Positions 23,440 through 35,600 of a stretch of 64,000 nt of DNA are shown here, piece after piece. The position numbers and the translations under genes are program-made. The notes below the pieces were generated by a model. The model searched no databases, was not told the origin of the DNA, and saw only the letters and a list, made by a program, of their open reading frames with translations. Within the stretch, counting starts at the first letter, position 1; every line of letters begins with the position of its first letter. Origin of the DNA: Clavaria fumosa (Eukaryota; Basidiomycota; Agaricomycetes; Agaricales; Clavariaceae); assembly GCA_951802425.1 (NCBI GenBank), contig OX637795.1, positions 62,001-126,000 of the forward strand, given 5' to 3'.

Positions 23440-24309
23440 CTATGCATCTATGAGTATATGGCATAATTCCTCCCTCAGAAGCAACTCTGACACCTGTTCC
23501 TGATAGTGCTCCTTTAGTGCCTCCTCTCCATCATTGATCATCAATTCCTCAGGATACTTTGCACTTCCATCCTCCACTGCCAACTCATACATTGCCCAAA
23601 GTTCTCCATGACTGAGCTCCTCTTCATGTTTGGACCCATTGTGCCTCAGTGAATGCATGTATGCATATTGGGCTTCAGCTTCCTGCTGCAACTGCTCCTC
23701 TGAATAGTCCTCCCTCAACAGCTCCTGTTCTATCTGCTCCCAGTGATAGAGCTCCTCCAATGCTTCCTCTCCACCCTTGATTAACAACTCTTCAGGATAT
23801 TTTGTGGTTCCATCTCCCACTGCCAGCTCATACATTGCCCATAGTTCTCCATGAGTTGGTTCCACTGATGGTTCCTCTCCATCCAACCAGCCACAGTGAA
23901 GTGAATGCAAGTATGCATGATGGGCTTTAACTTCTTGCCTCAAATACTCCTCTACTCCCCATTGTTTCTCCTCCCATAACTCCATCACAAGTGCTTCATT
24001 CTCACCATCACAAAGTATTGGTTTCCCAAACTCTGTCAATTCTATGACCTCTCTTCTCCAATACTCCAGTTTCTGCAGCCCTCTCCCAAATGCAGGCTTG
24101 ACATTCCACATGCTAGCATATGCAATGTGCCACAGATGCTCATTGAATTTGTGAGCTGCTGTATTCTTGACCATGTATCTCTGGTAAGTATACCTTGTGA
24201 TGCTGGCAAAGGCCACCAGATCAAAAGGATGCTCCCAGGCCACATAGATCACAATCTCATCATAGAGCTCATATGGGAGGTTTGTGAGACATGGTTGGGT
24301 CCTGTGCAA
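23440..24309 (-). CDS. F-box-like protein with two internal repeats
   Basis: Single-exon frame of 289 codons with ATG at 24309. Residues about 9-40 (LPYELYDEIVIYV followed by DLVAFASITR) fit the F-box helix pattern L-P-x-E-[IL]. In F-box proteins this segment binds Skp1 and links a substrate to an SCF ubiquitin ligase, so a role as an adaptor is inferred. The rest is Glu-rich and holds two copies of a segment containing HGELWAMYELAV-DG and KYPEELxI-GGEEAL (about residues 150-205 and 225-280). No substrate-binding repeats such as LRR or WD40 are visible. The intact frame among decayed elements suggests a working gene. Confidence 0.7.
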   Translation of the reverse strand: MHRTQPCLTNLPYELYDEIVIYVAWEHPFDLVAFASITRYTYQRYMVKNTAAHKFNEHLWHIAYASMWNVKPAFGRGLQKLEYWRREVIELTEFGKPILCDGENEALVMELWEEKQWGVEEYLRQEVKAHHAYLHSLHCGWLDGEEPSVEPTHGELWAMYELAVGDGTTKYPEELLIKGGEEALEELYHWEQIEQELLREDYSEEQLQQEAEAQYAYMHSLRHNGSKHEEELSHGELWAMYELAVEDGSAKYPEELMINDGEEALKEHYQEQVSELLLREELCHILIDA

Positions 24310-24399
24310 TGCCTGAACTCTGATTAGAAATTATATTTCAATGGAAACAATGATACATGTTGGAGCTCACATAGTGAGGACCACACAGTGTGTGTTTGT

Positions 24400-24423
24400 G
24401 ATTAACATTGAAATCTGTTAATC
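24400..24423. repeat. GATTAACA/TGTTAATC hairpin
   Basis: 8-bp perfect arms with an 8-nt loop lie about 90 bp upstream of the F-box gene start on the minus strand. It is the GATTAAC variant of the palindrome seen in introns near 36729 and 36863. Confidence 0.6.
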
Positions 24424-24892
24424 CCCTGCAATGCTGTGAAACCAGAATTTCAATCCCCCACCATGTATAACCTTTTCTGATACCTACTTTATGCTGAACA
24501 ATGGTCTCTTCCTTTGCAATGGAATTGACAATCATTTGGTGGCTGTGCAAGGAGTAGGTATTTTTTGAAGTGCATGTAATGCCAAGAAGAAATTTGGGAC
24601 AAAGGTGGATGAGGGGGATATGAAGTGAGCTGTTTCACATTGGCTCCCAGTATATATATCTATTCCCATTGTGATTATATAATCAACCAGGGTTGATTCC
24701 AATAATCAGCCCAAATCCATATGTATGACTTACATTTTAATTACAGAATACAGACTCTTGATCATGTGTTGGGTCAGGCACTGAAATTTTCAATGAGATA
24801 AAACTCAATTCTCAAACAATGGGAGTATAATTGAAGCTTTGCATTAGGGTACTACAAACATGGCAGTTGGAGAGTCTTTGGGAAAAGGAAGA

Positions 24893-27800
24893 TCAGGAAT
24901 TTGCATTTGCAGCTTCCAGCCACTCTGGGTCATCACTCATGGTTGCAAGAGCTTCTAGAAGTGCTGCATCATCTGGTGTATTGGTCCCATCTGCAGTTTG
25001 GCTTCTCCTCTGTCTCTTGGTCACAGGGCCATGCTCATTAGCTAATGTGTGATTGTCATTGACACCATATGCCTGACCATCATAACGAGTTTACTCACTT
25101 GGTGTCTCCATAGCTTTCCCTTTGTTAATTGCAGAAACTAGCCCATCTTGGAATTGGGAGTGTGTTTCTGGTGCTAAGATTGCAGTCAGTATTTGTAGTC
25201 TATTGCCCAGGAAATTGTGATGTAAACAAACCCCTGCTTCCAACCCCTTGTTCCACCTTGCCCCTACTTCGCACTAAATGAAGAGATCAGCAGGATACTT
25301 TGTTCCCAGAAGCACAAATTGACCTCTCTTCTTACTCTTGTTTACTCTATGTTTCAGAGTAATTAGACATATAAATACAGGGATGTAATGCTGTCTTTAC
25401 TCACTCCTGTCCTCTTGACTTGGTCCTCTTGGCAGCCTGAACCAAGCGCTGGATCCAGACTTCTTGGAAAAATCTGTGGTCATCTGGACACTTCTCAGCA
25501 ACCATGTAGAGGAATTCAACCAGGAGCTTCAAGCGTTTCCCCTGCTCTGTAAAGAAGAGCTTCATTTCCTCCTTGCCATTACCAGGATTAGTTGCAGTCT
25601 GAAATGCAATTTCCAAGGCCCTGTTGGCAGCTGGATAGATGCCCTCCTCTTCAACCCACTCTGCATCTAGTTCAAAGATGTAGGAGGATTCCACTGGATC
25701 CAAGGGCACCTCTGCTGGCAAATTTTCCAGCAGATCTGAAAGGAATTGAATTTCCCCAAAGATTTCAGCAGTCCTGTCCACAACAAGTGGCTTATCTGAA
25801 ATAAACAGTGAAGTCAATTCAGGAAATTTTAAAAGTTGGGATAAGCTGACTAGTACCTCTGGAAACTTCCACCTCAGCCATTTCTGAACCAGATTCCATC
25901 TCAACCATTTCTGTGTCTGTCATAATCCTTGTTAGGTCAATGGTACTTGCATAAATCATAGTTGAACATACCTCTGGAAACTTCCACCTCAGCCATTTCT
26001 GAACCAGATTCCATCTCAACCATTTCTGTGTCTGTCATAATCCTTGTTAGGTCAATGGTACTTGCATAAATCATAGTTGAACATACCTTGGTCAGTATCA
26101 AACTTGTTGATGGCAGCTGTCTCCAGGGCAGTGTTGGACTGCTTTTTCAGAGCTTTAGTGGCAACATTTCTCTTCTTGACAGGTAGGCCAGACAGTAGGC
26201 CAGAAATTTCAGCCCTGTGTTTTATCTGCTTCTCCTGTAGTGCCAGGACCTTTTGCTGATGTTTTTGAATTGATGACATCTTGATGCTACCAACATCCAC
26301 CTCTGATGTTTCCTTAGCAGCATAGTGATCCCTGATCATTCCAGCATCAGCAGTCTCAGCAGATGTTGCCCAGGCCTTCCTTATGTGTTCTGCCAATTCC
26401 TCTGCTGGAACATCTTCATCAGTGGCACATTCTGTTGGATTGTCATGGTGACGTCGGTCTAACTCCATTTTCTTGAAGAGTGCCTGTAGTATGCCACTTA
26501 GTGTTGCCCATATAATGTATAATGGAACCTTAGGATTTACCTGAAACAGTCCTTTTGCCGCTTTCTCCACAGCAGGAATAAAAACCCACTCATTGTCAAT
26601 GGCTTCACCTGTCTGAATGGTTCCAATACCTGGCTGCTGTAAAATCTTCATGATTTTGGCCACTGCCCCTGTCATCTTCTCCTCTACCCCAATCTGATGG
26701 AAAAGTTGGTTGGCTTTGATAGTCTGTGCTCTCCTAGCCAATGCCATATCTTTAACCTCCGGGATCTCTTCACCAGTATGTGGATCAGTGATGGCAGGGA
26801 CCTTGATGTGTAGCAGTCCATCCCAGTATGTCCAGTTCTGAAGGCATACATAACTGCAGAGATGTTTCAAGAGCTTATTACGAAGATGCACAATGGATGA
26901 GTCTGCCATCCACTTGACACGATCAGGCATATCCGCAATTGTTTGGAGAACACAACCAGCCATCATGCGAAGATCTGTTCGCTTGGAGTTAGTCTTGTGG
27001 CACCAGTTAAAGGATGTTTGTGCAAGGGCTGTCTTGAGACTGTCTAGATCAAGGCAAGTGTCCAATATCCAGTGATCTTGAGGGAGGGGAGGAGCATGGG
27101 AAGGGTCCACATTTATCAAGCCATTTGTTTGCTTAGCAATCTTGGCCTCAGCTGCTACCCATTCTTTGAGCCATTCCTGCACTTCCCTGCCTTGCTCACT
27201 GTTTGTACCATGGGGCCATGCATTAGAATGAACATATCCACCCTCTTGCTTCATCTTATTGCACAGCATCCTAACCCCAGCATTCTCCTGGAAGAGGAAG
27301 GTTATAATCTGTCATTGTGTTAGCAGGATACAACAGAGGAGCATTCATGATACTGACATTTCCCAAAAGATAGTTGACATCCTTTTCATTAATCTTTGAC
27401 TTCTTGATGAAATGGACTGTAACCCCATCCCAATGATCTTGCCAAGAGGTGTTTGACCTTTGGTTGAAAGGGATGTAGGGAAAAGGTTCAACCCAAGTGG
27501 CAATCTATCACAAAAAGGTTGGCATTGGTGCTGTGCAATCAAGGATAGTGGAATAACAACAATCACCTCTGCTAGTGCAAGTTCATGCTGCTCAAACTTT
27601 TCTTGGATGTGAATCATAAAGCCAAGACCAAGCAAAGGCAACTTGAGCTTGAGTCCAACAAAGGCTTCCTGGACCTTTGCTGCCTTTATCCATTTGAGTT
27701 TGTTGACAAAGTCATCCTGGATTTCTGCATCTACTGATCCCTCATCTGGATCACCAAATCGTTTGAATGCTGCCTCAGTTTTAATGATGACCTCATCAAA

Positions 27801-30398
27801 GTACTCTTCAAAGGCAATATTCCACCTGCCACCTATTTGGCCCAATTCATCACAGAGCTGGGAGAGATGTCTGGTATAGATGTCATCCCACTCCTCAAGA
27901 AGGAACCTATGAATCCAAGGGATGTGGCCATGGCCACTTGCAACAATTCGCAGGAGAGTTTGAATTGCCCCCTGTGTGGCTCTGTGTTGCTGGTCATGTA
28001 GAGCATCCCCTTCTAGTCCAGAGAGTGAGTCTGAAATTGCCTGATAGTCTGGCATTGAGATTGGTGTTGTCAGGTACTCCAGGACTAGGAGCTGGTGATT
28101 CCAAATATGCACTACAAGCTATAATTATTCATTCAAGCAAGTGAGCATGCACAAATAAATAGATTGGAAAAAAACTCACAGAGAGTGAAACCCGGTGCAG
28201 TTGGTTGAAAAATCGTGGATTGAGGACATGTGCCATGCCCTCAAAGTACTTGTGCTGGAATAGGTGCACCAAGAGGGCCAGGATTGTTGGGTTGTTCATT
28301 ATCCGACGAATATCCATTCTGCTGGTAGCATAGCTCCCAGATAATCCCTGGAGAATGCCATCCCAGGAGTACTTTGGTTTGCCCTGGAGAGACTGTATGA
28401 GGTGCACCAATTGAGAGGCAGGGTCATCTATCCTTTGAATGGTCTTGCGATTTTCTGCCAACTTGTGTTTGACAATGTCACCCAATGGTGAGGCTTCCAG
28501 TGCCCCTGTGTTTAATGGTATTAGGGTTCAACAAGGTCTTCATGATGGAGTAAGTTGGTCTACACCTTTGTCCCAAAAGCCCACCAGCCACACACAATGC
28601 TCCAAAGCTTCCTCATTCAACTCCAGATCTTCCCTAATTTTCATCTCATCTTTTTTCTTTTCTACTGCTTCCTTCAAGGATGCCACAAGTTTACCACGTT
28701 TGTTGAGTTCATTCTTGAATGCCTTGGTGATAAGCCAAGCATGACGATGTTGGCCTGCAAGCATCTCTAGCACTACTTCCTCCTCCTTAACCCCAGGTGC
28801 ACACTGGAGATGACAGAAGTTCTTCAGCCGGAATGATTTCATTGAACTGAGTTTGAATTTTTCCTTTTCAACAAGGCAGAACATGGCATTGGGTATTGAA
28901 TCATTTTGCAGACCATCTTGATCTACATATTTGTCAAGTGCAGAGACTTGGGCCTTGGAAATAGGTCGAGCTCCATCCCACTTTATTTGTGCCTTTGTGG
29001 TGGCAAAATTGATGTATGCATAGCCAAGGAGAGTGTCACTCTTGACACTCTCAGCCATTGTTGCCAGGTTTGTCCTGAGTTCACAGTCCCATGCAACAGG
29101 CTATCTTAGTCTGTCAGACAACAGTCTCTAATATTAATAGTAAACATACCCGAATTTCCTGTGATGGGCTGTACACCATAGGGCTTTGGTCCTAGAATAT
29201 ATTATTGATTTGGTGTATCACACAGAAGACTGATCACATACTCCACTTAGATCACTTTCTTCCTCTGGATCAGGGTTTGTCTGCAAGAAATAAGCTGAGG
29301 GCTCAGATTGAATTATGCAAACCGCACACCTTGTTTGAATCACTTTGTGCTCCTGGAACTCCTTTCTGTGCAAAATTAGAATTGTAATTAGCATGAATCT
29401 AGAATAATCACATACCCTGCTTGACTCCCCTGTGCTTGCCACTTGTTTTCCCTGTTGCGAATGAGAATTATGATTAGCATAAGTTTTCACTAGTCACGTA
29501 CCTTGCCAGACACCTTTGGCTCATTTCCCTGCACCAAATGAGACATGTGTTTATCAGAACTTCACACTAATCACATACCTTGCTTGGCCTTGATTTATCT
29601 CCCTAAGAAAATGGGAATTCTGCTTATCATAAATTTGTGCTAATCACATACCTTGCCAGGCCCTCTTGGAAGAGCAGGTTCATCCCCCTGTGGCAAATGG
29701 GAAATATGTTTATCAGAAATTTACACTAATCACATACCTTGCCAGACACCCTTGGCTCATTACCCTGTGCCAAATGAGAAATGTGTTTATCAGAAATTTA
29801 CACTAATCACATACCTTTCCTGGTCTGCTGGGCAGAGCTGGTTCATCTCCCTGTGCCAAATGAAAAATGTGTTTATCAGAAATTTACACTAATCACATAC
29901 CTTGCCAGACACCCTTGGTTCATTTCCCTGTGCCAAATGAAAAATGTGTTTATCATAAATCTACTCTAATCACATACCTTGCCAGACACCCTTGGCTCAC
30001 TTCCCTGTGCCAAATGAGAAAGGTGTTTATCAGAAATTTACACTAATCACATACCTTGCCAGACACCTTTGGCTCATTTCCCTGTGCCAAATGAGAAATG
30101 TGTTTATCAGAACTTCACACTAATCACATACCTTGCTTGGCCTTGATTTATCTCCCTATGAAAATGGGAATTCTGTTTATCATAAATTTACACTAATCAC
30201 ATACCTTGCCAGGCCCTCTTGGAAGAGCAGGTTCATCCCCCTGTGGCAAATGAGAAATGTGTTTATCATAAATTTACACTAATCACATACTTGGTTTGAT
30301 TCTCCCTGACCTGTTTCTCTTTTCTCCTGTGCCAAGTGAGAATGTGATTAGCATGTGTGAACACTAATCAGCCAGTCACTTACTGATTTGTCAGACAT
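24893..30398 (-). CDS. ParB-like motif protein, paralogue B, with micro-exon N-terminus
   Basis: ATG at 30398 (exon 1 is 15 nt). Exons 2-16 are 24-42 nt each and all introns among them have phase 0. Exon 17 (from about 29109) opens the main domain with LLGYAYIN and, at about residue 280 (28733-28756), AGQHRHAW, the GxHRxxA box seen in paralogue A; a Lys/Glu coiled coil follows. Later exons reach 27350, then 27269-26087, two duplicated 60-nt exons (25857-26031), 25856-25404, and exons ending at TGA 24893-24895. The order and many segments match paralogue A, so both belong to one large unrecognised family. A TAG at 25274-25276 interrupts an otherwise open exon just before conserved-looking sequence, so the product may end early or the gene may be a recent pseudogene. 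Function is unknown. Confidence 0.72.
25857..26086 (-). repeat. Exact tandem duplication of one exon plus one intron (115 bp)
   Basis: Copies at 25857-25971 and 25972-26086 appear identical. Each has a 60-nt exon (20 codons, Met/Glu/Val/Ser-rich) and a 55-nt intron with a GTATGT donor, CCTAACAAG branch region and GACAG acceptor. Phase 1 is kept on both sides, so the duplication inserts exactly 20 residues. Confidence 0.9.
29502..30240 (-). repeat. Array of ten micro-exons and near-identical introns
   Basis: Exons: 30205-30240, 30132-30155, 30055-30081, 29978-30004, 29901-29927, 29815-29850, 29738-29764, 29652-29687, 29579-29602, 29502-29528 (36, 24, 27, 27, 27, 36, 27, 36, 24, 27 nt). The introns between them are 49-50 nt, nearly identical, start GTATGTGATTAG and end in CAG or TAG. 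The peptides vary on G-[DN]-[EK]-P-x-V-S-G-K, GDEPALPRGPGK and GDKSRPSK. The first three exons recur in order as the last three, which is a higher-order duplication. Neighbouring exons 2 and 13-16 have related sizes but unrelated peptides. Confidence 0.92.
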
Positions 30399-30419
30399 GT
30401 TTCTCAAATAGGAAGGTGG

Positions 30420-32564
30420 TGGTTGTGGTTCAAGAGGCACTTTTAAACTCAGCTACATAGACTGGGTATATATATCCATATTTCAAGCTCCACCTGGATA
30501 TACACAGTGAAGTTTGCCATTTTTAAACCCAGAAATGTGCAACTTGTCAGAGCACAACAACCACTGAATAGAATTACACCAAACTTTGTAGGGTGATAGG
30601 CCCCTATGAGGAGGCCCTACCAAAATATTTTTGAAATTTTATCTTTAGAATTGCAAGCATGGGAGCAAATCCGCATCATGCCAATTTTAAACTCCGACAT
30701 TCCACAAAGTTGCACTGACTACAATTCTATAGCCATATCTCAGCAACCACTGGATGGATTCTCTCCAGATTTTGTGAGTACATGGGCAGCTATGAATAGT
30801 GTCTACATTAATATTTACATGAATTATGGTGATTTAATGGGGAAGCAAGAAAGCGAAAGTGTTGTTGCTATACCCAAGGTTTCCCTTTGTGGCCACATTG
30901 GTGAAGGGGGAGTGAGAGAGTGGAAGGGGAAGTGATGGGGAGGTGAGAGGACATGAGGGGGTGTGGTGTGAAAAGGTGTTAGAATGAGGGTGGGTGAACA
31001 GGGTTATGTGAGGGTGAAGGTGCTCAGCATGTGGGGTGTTGAGAGTGGTGGCAGTATGAAAGGGGTATGTGGAGTGTGTGGAGTGAAGGGAGAGTGAAGG
31101 AGAATAAGGTTATATGAGCAAGGGTGAAGGGGAATTGTGAGCAAGGGTGAGAATGACAATGATTGAAGCATGGGTGTGATGGGTGGACATGAGCATGAGT
31201 GGGTGTGAAGGAGTGTGAGAGAGGGAAAGATGTATGAGTGTGCAGGTGAGAGTGAGTGAGAGTAGATTAGTGAGGGATCAGTGAACATTTGTGAGTGAGG
31301 CAGGTTGATTGTTAATGTGAGAGTGAAAGTCATGGTCATGGCAAGTGAGGTTGGGTGAGCTGAGGAAAGTGTGAGTGGAGGTGCAGTAGGTGAGTGTAAG
31401 TGTAAGTGAGTCTAGGGTAACTGAAGTGAGCAATAAATGAGGGCAAGTGAGGGTGAGGGTGATTGAGGGTAACTGGGGGTGACTGTGGGTGACTGAAGGT
31501 AGCTGTGGGTGATTATGGGTAGAGAAAATCAGGGTGGGTGAGTAAGAGTGTTAGTGAGGGTAAAGGTGGGGTGGGTTATGTTATGAAGGTTGTGAGGTTG
31601 AGGGTTCTGGGAGTTGTAGTTAGTATATCCATATTTAAAACTCTGCCCTGATATGGCAATATTACAAAGCATTGTAACATTTGCCATTTTCAAACCCAGA
31701 AATGTGCAACTTGTCAGAGCACAACAACCACTCAATACACCATACTTTGTAGGGTCATAGGCCCCATAGGAACTCCACCAAACTTTGTCAGTGGATGGGA
31801 CATTCTTAGGAGGATAACAAAAACATTTCCATAAATTTCTCAAATTTATTGTAAGTGTGAGATCAAATCTGCATCAACCCATTTTTAAACTCTGACAGTG
31901 GCAAAATCTGCATTTTGCACTTCTGAGTATGTCTCCACAGCCACTCTATCAATCCTCACCAATTTGTTTTGAGTAACTACATATCACTAGTACCTGTGAT
32001 AGTATTTTCATAAGTTTAGCTAATTTGTTCCACATGTGAGAACTTAAACAATTGGCATGATGAAGTTCTGTACTTATCTAAGACCTCAATTCTATTTGAT
32101 TGGAACCACTTCTATAACTATTTTTGAGGTATTCTTGAGTCATTGCCCTGTTAATAACTTGGTTCCTCATCATCAGTCCTATGGTTTTGCACTCACCTTT
32201 TGAAAAAGTATGTTTCCCTTTCCATACCATAAGTATGTTTCCCTTTTCATACTATAAAATGGTCCAATTTGAGAACATGTTCTCTTTTAGCAAATAATGA
32301 TTAGTGGAGAGTTATGTTATTCACAATGACCTAATAGGAAATATGATTAGTGGTGATTTACACTAATCACATCCAACTAATTGATGATGTGATTAATACC
32401 ATGCACATTCCCTGTTGGACAATTGTAATTACTAACTAGTCAGACTCTGATCATTAGGATAAGCAAGACCTGCAACAGTTAGGTTTCAAAGTATGCCTAA
32501 GCCATAATTGTGTAACCTAACCTAACCATTTCAAACTCAGCCCAAGGAATGATTATGTAAGCAC
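30420..32564. other. No gene; GT-rich tract between direct repeats
   Basis: A GT/GA-rich tract at 30890-31560 is flanked by diverged direct repeats at about 30471-30760 and 31622-31960, which share CCCAGAAATGTGCAACTTGT and an ACTTTGTAGGGT stretch. No coding frame with a domain was found. 32000-32560 is AT-rich and contains one hairpin (32344-32369) and short repeats of CCATAAGTATGTTTCCCTTT. Confidence 0.6.
32344..32369. repeat. TGATTAGTG/CACTAATCA hairpin
   Basis: Perfect 9-bp arms with an 8-nt loop, about 250 bp upstream of the zinc-finger gene start. It belongs to the same palindrome family as the intron stems. Confidence 0.7.
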
Positions 32565-32575
32565 ACATATATATA
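32565..32575 (+). promoter_or_regulatory. TATA-like box upstream of the zinc-finger gene
   Basis: CATATATATAC lies about 45 bp before ATG 32620, with a pyrimidine-rich stretch (CTGCTCCTTCCC) between them, a usual fungal core-promoter layout. Confidence 0.5.
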
Positions 32576-32619
32576 CCCTGCTCCTTCCCATGCAACTCTT
32601 ACCCACTTGACCCCCCAAT

Positions 32620-35600
32620 ATGCCCCCCTCTCAGTGTCCTAGCTGCATGAACACTTTTTCCAGTGCTCAGATGAAGTACCATCTGCGCAACTGCAGGTCT
32701 ATAGCAGTACTCCATCTCCCTCAAGGCAAAGTTACACTTCAAAGAGATAGTAGTGGCATGTACATGTGCCAATGCACACACAAAGATTGCCCAAGACCCT
32801 TTGACAAGATTGAAACCTTGAGAAAACATATTCAAAGAGCCAAGTCCACATGGAAGGAGCAATTAGGCACATCACCAGAGCAGGACAATGTGAGTAGATA
32901 AATTGATTCATGGAGCTTCTTACCTTGCTAAGATTATCCAGGTTGGAGTGGGCTCCACAGCAAACACTGTTAGTTCTAGCATTGACCATACTGTTCAGGA
33001 AAAGGTAAGGAGTTTTCAACCGTTTGTATTTGCTTCCCACTGAACACTGAGAAATGCCAACCCAGGGGCAAATGGGATTAGTGTACATGTCTGTTAATCA
33101 CAGTGAAAGAAGCAGAGTGGGAGAGGAGTTGGTCAGATCCCAAAGGCAGGCAATCAAGGTGTGTTTGACCAGTCATATATGCATACTTCTCTTTTGACCT
33201 GAAGTGAATGATGATAGCCTTGTAGTGCATCAGATGATGATATTTGTGTGAAGGTAGGAGACATCAGTAAATGCTGCATGCCTTCTGCTGAATACAGCAA
33301 ACTAGGGGAAAATTGGATTAACACACAAATACCTTAATCCCAATGCAAGAGAGAGCAGAACAGGAGACGATTTAAAGACACAGGGGCCAGCAACAAAGGT
33401 ATTGTCAAACTTTTCAATGCAGAGGCATGTGGTGTATAACTGATGTGAATGACAGTCTTGTGACACATCAGATCAAGATGATGATTACCCTTCGACTTCA
33501 CCACAGCTCACACGACCAAGCAGTTCTCTTAGCATGATGAGCATGGCAAGTAAGAAGGCAGATGGTCTCTCTGAATTGGATGATGCAATCAACAACATGA
33601 AGCCTTTTTCATTGGATTCTGGATCCCATCATGGTTCTGCTGTCACTGGTACTGTGGAGAAAATCAGACATGAGAAGCAGTCTGCTCATGTGTGTGATAC
33701 TGCTTCTGCCATTAACAACTAGATATTAATTGTGAAAGGGTAGTCTTGGCAACTGGAATACCCAGAAGGGCTTTCCCCCTTTGGAATTGTTGTCAACACT
33801 CTCCTCCACTGCTTCTGCTGTCAGGCCTGTGGCATCGCCCTATCATCTGCACAGGTGGAGGGTCACTTAAAGACATCTCATCAATCATCCAAAATGCACA
33901 TGGACAAAAAGCTCTTGGCACAGATGGTTGAACAATATGACATCTTTGATGTTCTTCCAAGTCATGACACAGCAAATGTCATTGATGCCTTTGAAGGGAT
34001 CAAGATATTGGATGGCATACAGTGCATCCATTGCACAAAAGTAGCATGCAAACCTGAGTCCATGCGAAGGCACCACTTTGAACAGCATAAAGAGAAACCA
34101 AGACCAAATGTATGGCCTCAATGCAAAGTTCAAAGGCTGAACCTTGTGGCAGGCCATGATAGAGTTTTATTTGAAGTCAAGCCACTGGGGAAACAGCACC
34201 TGATATCAGATGATGAAATGGTGGAGCAGCTGAAGTCTGAGGCTGCAGCTTTCACAAAAGAAGGACATCATCATCCACACAACTCTCGTAGCATCAGCCC
34301 TTGGCTCCTTACCACAAGGTGGCATGAACATGTGCAGGGACATTCAACTGATGAACTTGTGGGTCTCATTGCATTGCCCAAAGAGGAGGAGTTTCCAGGC
34401 CTTAGATCTTTGGTGCTCAAGTACATGAAAGATGCAACAAAGCTCATCAGGAGCACAGCAGAGCTCCCCTTGCAGCGCCTCAATACACCTGATCCAATTA
34501 AGAGGTGAGTGTGCTTAACATTCCAGAACATTAATCACACCCTTCATACTAATTGATACATACAGTGGTATCAACAATACCCCATTCCATGAACACCAAC
34601 AGGCTGCAACATTGAATGCCTACATAATACCCCCACTCTGCCAACTTGCCATGCTTCTCAGGCCCCATGATATGTACAAAATGCCACTCCCAAAGACTCT
34701 TAAAGACTTGATTGAGCAACTAAGATTTTGCCTGCCAGCCTCAGGGGAGATGGATGGACTGGAAGAGCTCCATCAAGTGTTTTTGGGCTTGTGGATGCAG
34801 GAATGGCTACCGACTCTTGACAACACCTTACCCTGTCCAACTATTCGAGCTCTGGCCCTGATGACCTTGCAGAGAGATGGCAGCTTTGCACATCCCAAGT
34901 ATGTGACTGGCCACATAGCCAAATGGGAGCGGGCTATCCAGCTTGTCTGCCTCAGGCAGATGAAGTTCCTCAGCAATACAAAGTATTCTGGTAATGATAC
35001 TAGGGCATGTGATGAGGTTGAGCAATGGTTCATAGAGAAGGTGGAGTCTCCATTTAACAGCCTTCGGTCTCTCCAACATCGAGCTAGTGCCATCTCTTAT
35101 GCCACCATGTCACTCCCTCATTTCTGGTGGACTGACCGCAACAACTGGACATCCTTGCTCTACAAAGGGACCCCTGTTCATATGGATCAAATCAGGGCCA
35201 TGTTTTCTAGGATGGAGGACACATTGGTAGATGTTTGGGAGAATAGGGTTTTATGTGGTCTCAACATTAGGATCAACTATGGTGATATTGCTGAAGACTT
35301 GACCAACAAGAATGTTGGCTACTGTTTCCTTCAAGATGAACGCAATCCATGCTTTGAAAATCAGGATCATTTGATGACAGCTCTGCTGGCAAATCCAGTA
35401 CAAAAGGCAGCATTTACTATTAAGGATCAAGTAACTGGTTCTTTGACCTGGAACAGACACAAGCTTCGTACCTGGTTAATGGACTATGCTGAATTCAATG
35501 GAATCCAGATGACAAGGGCAGAGATGGGGAGTGGAGCACCAAGCCGAGGAACAGAGCTGACAGCCATGAACTACAGGAATACTGTGACCAGGGATGGAAA

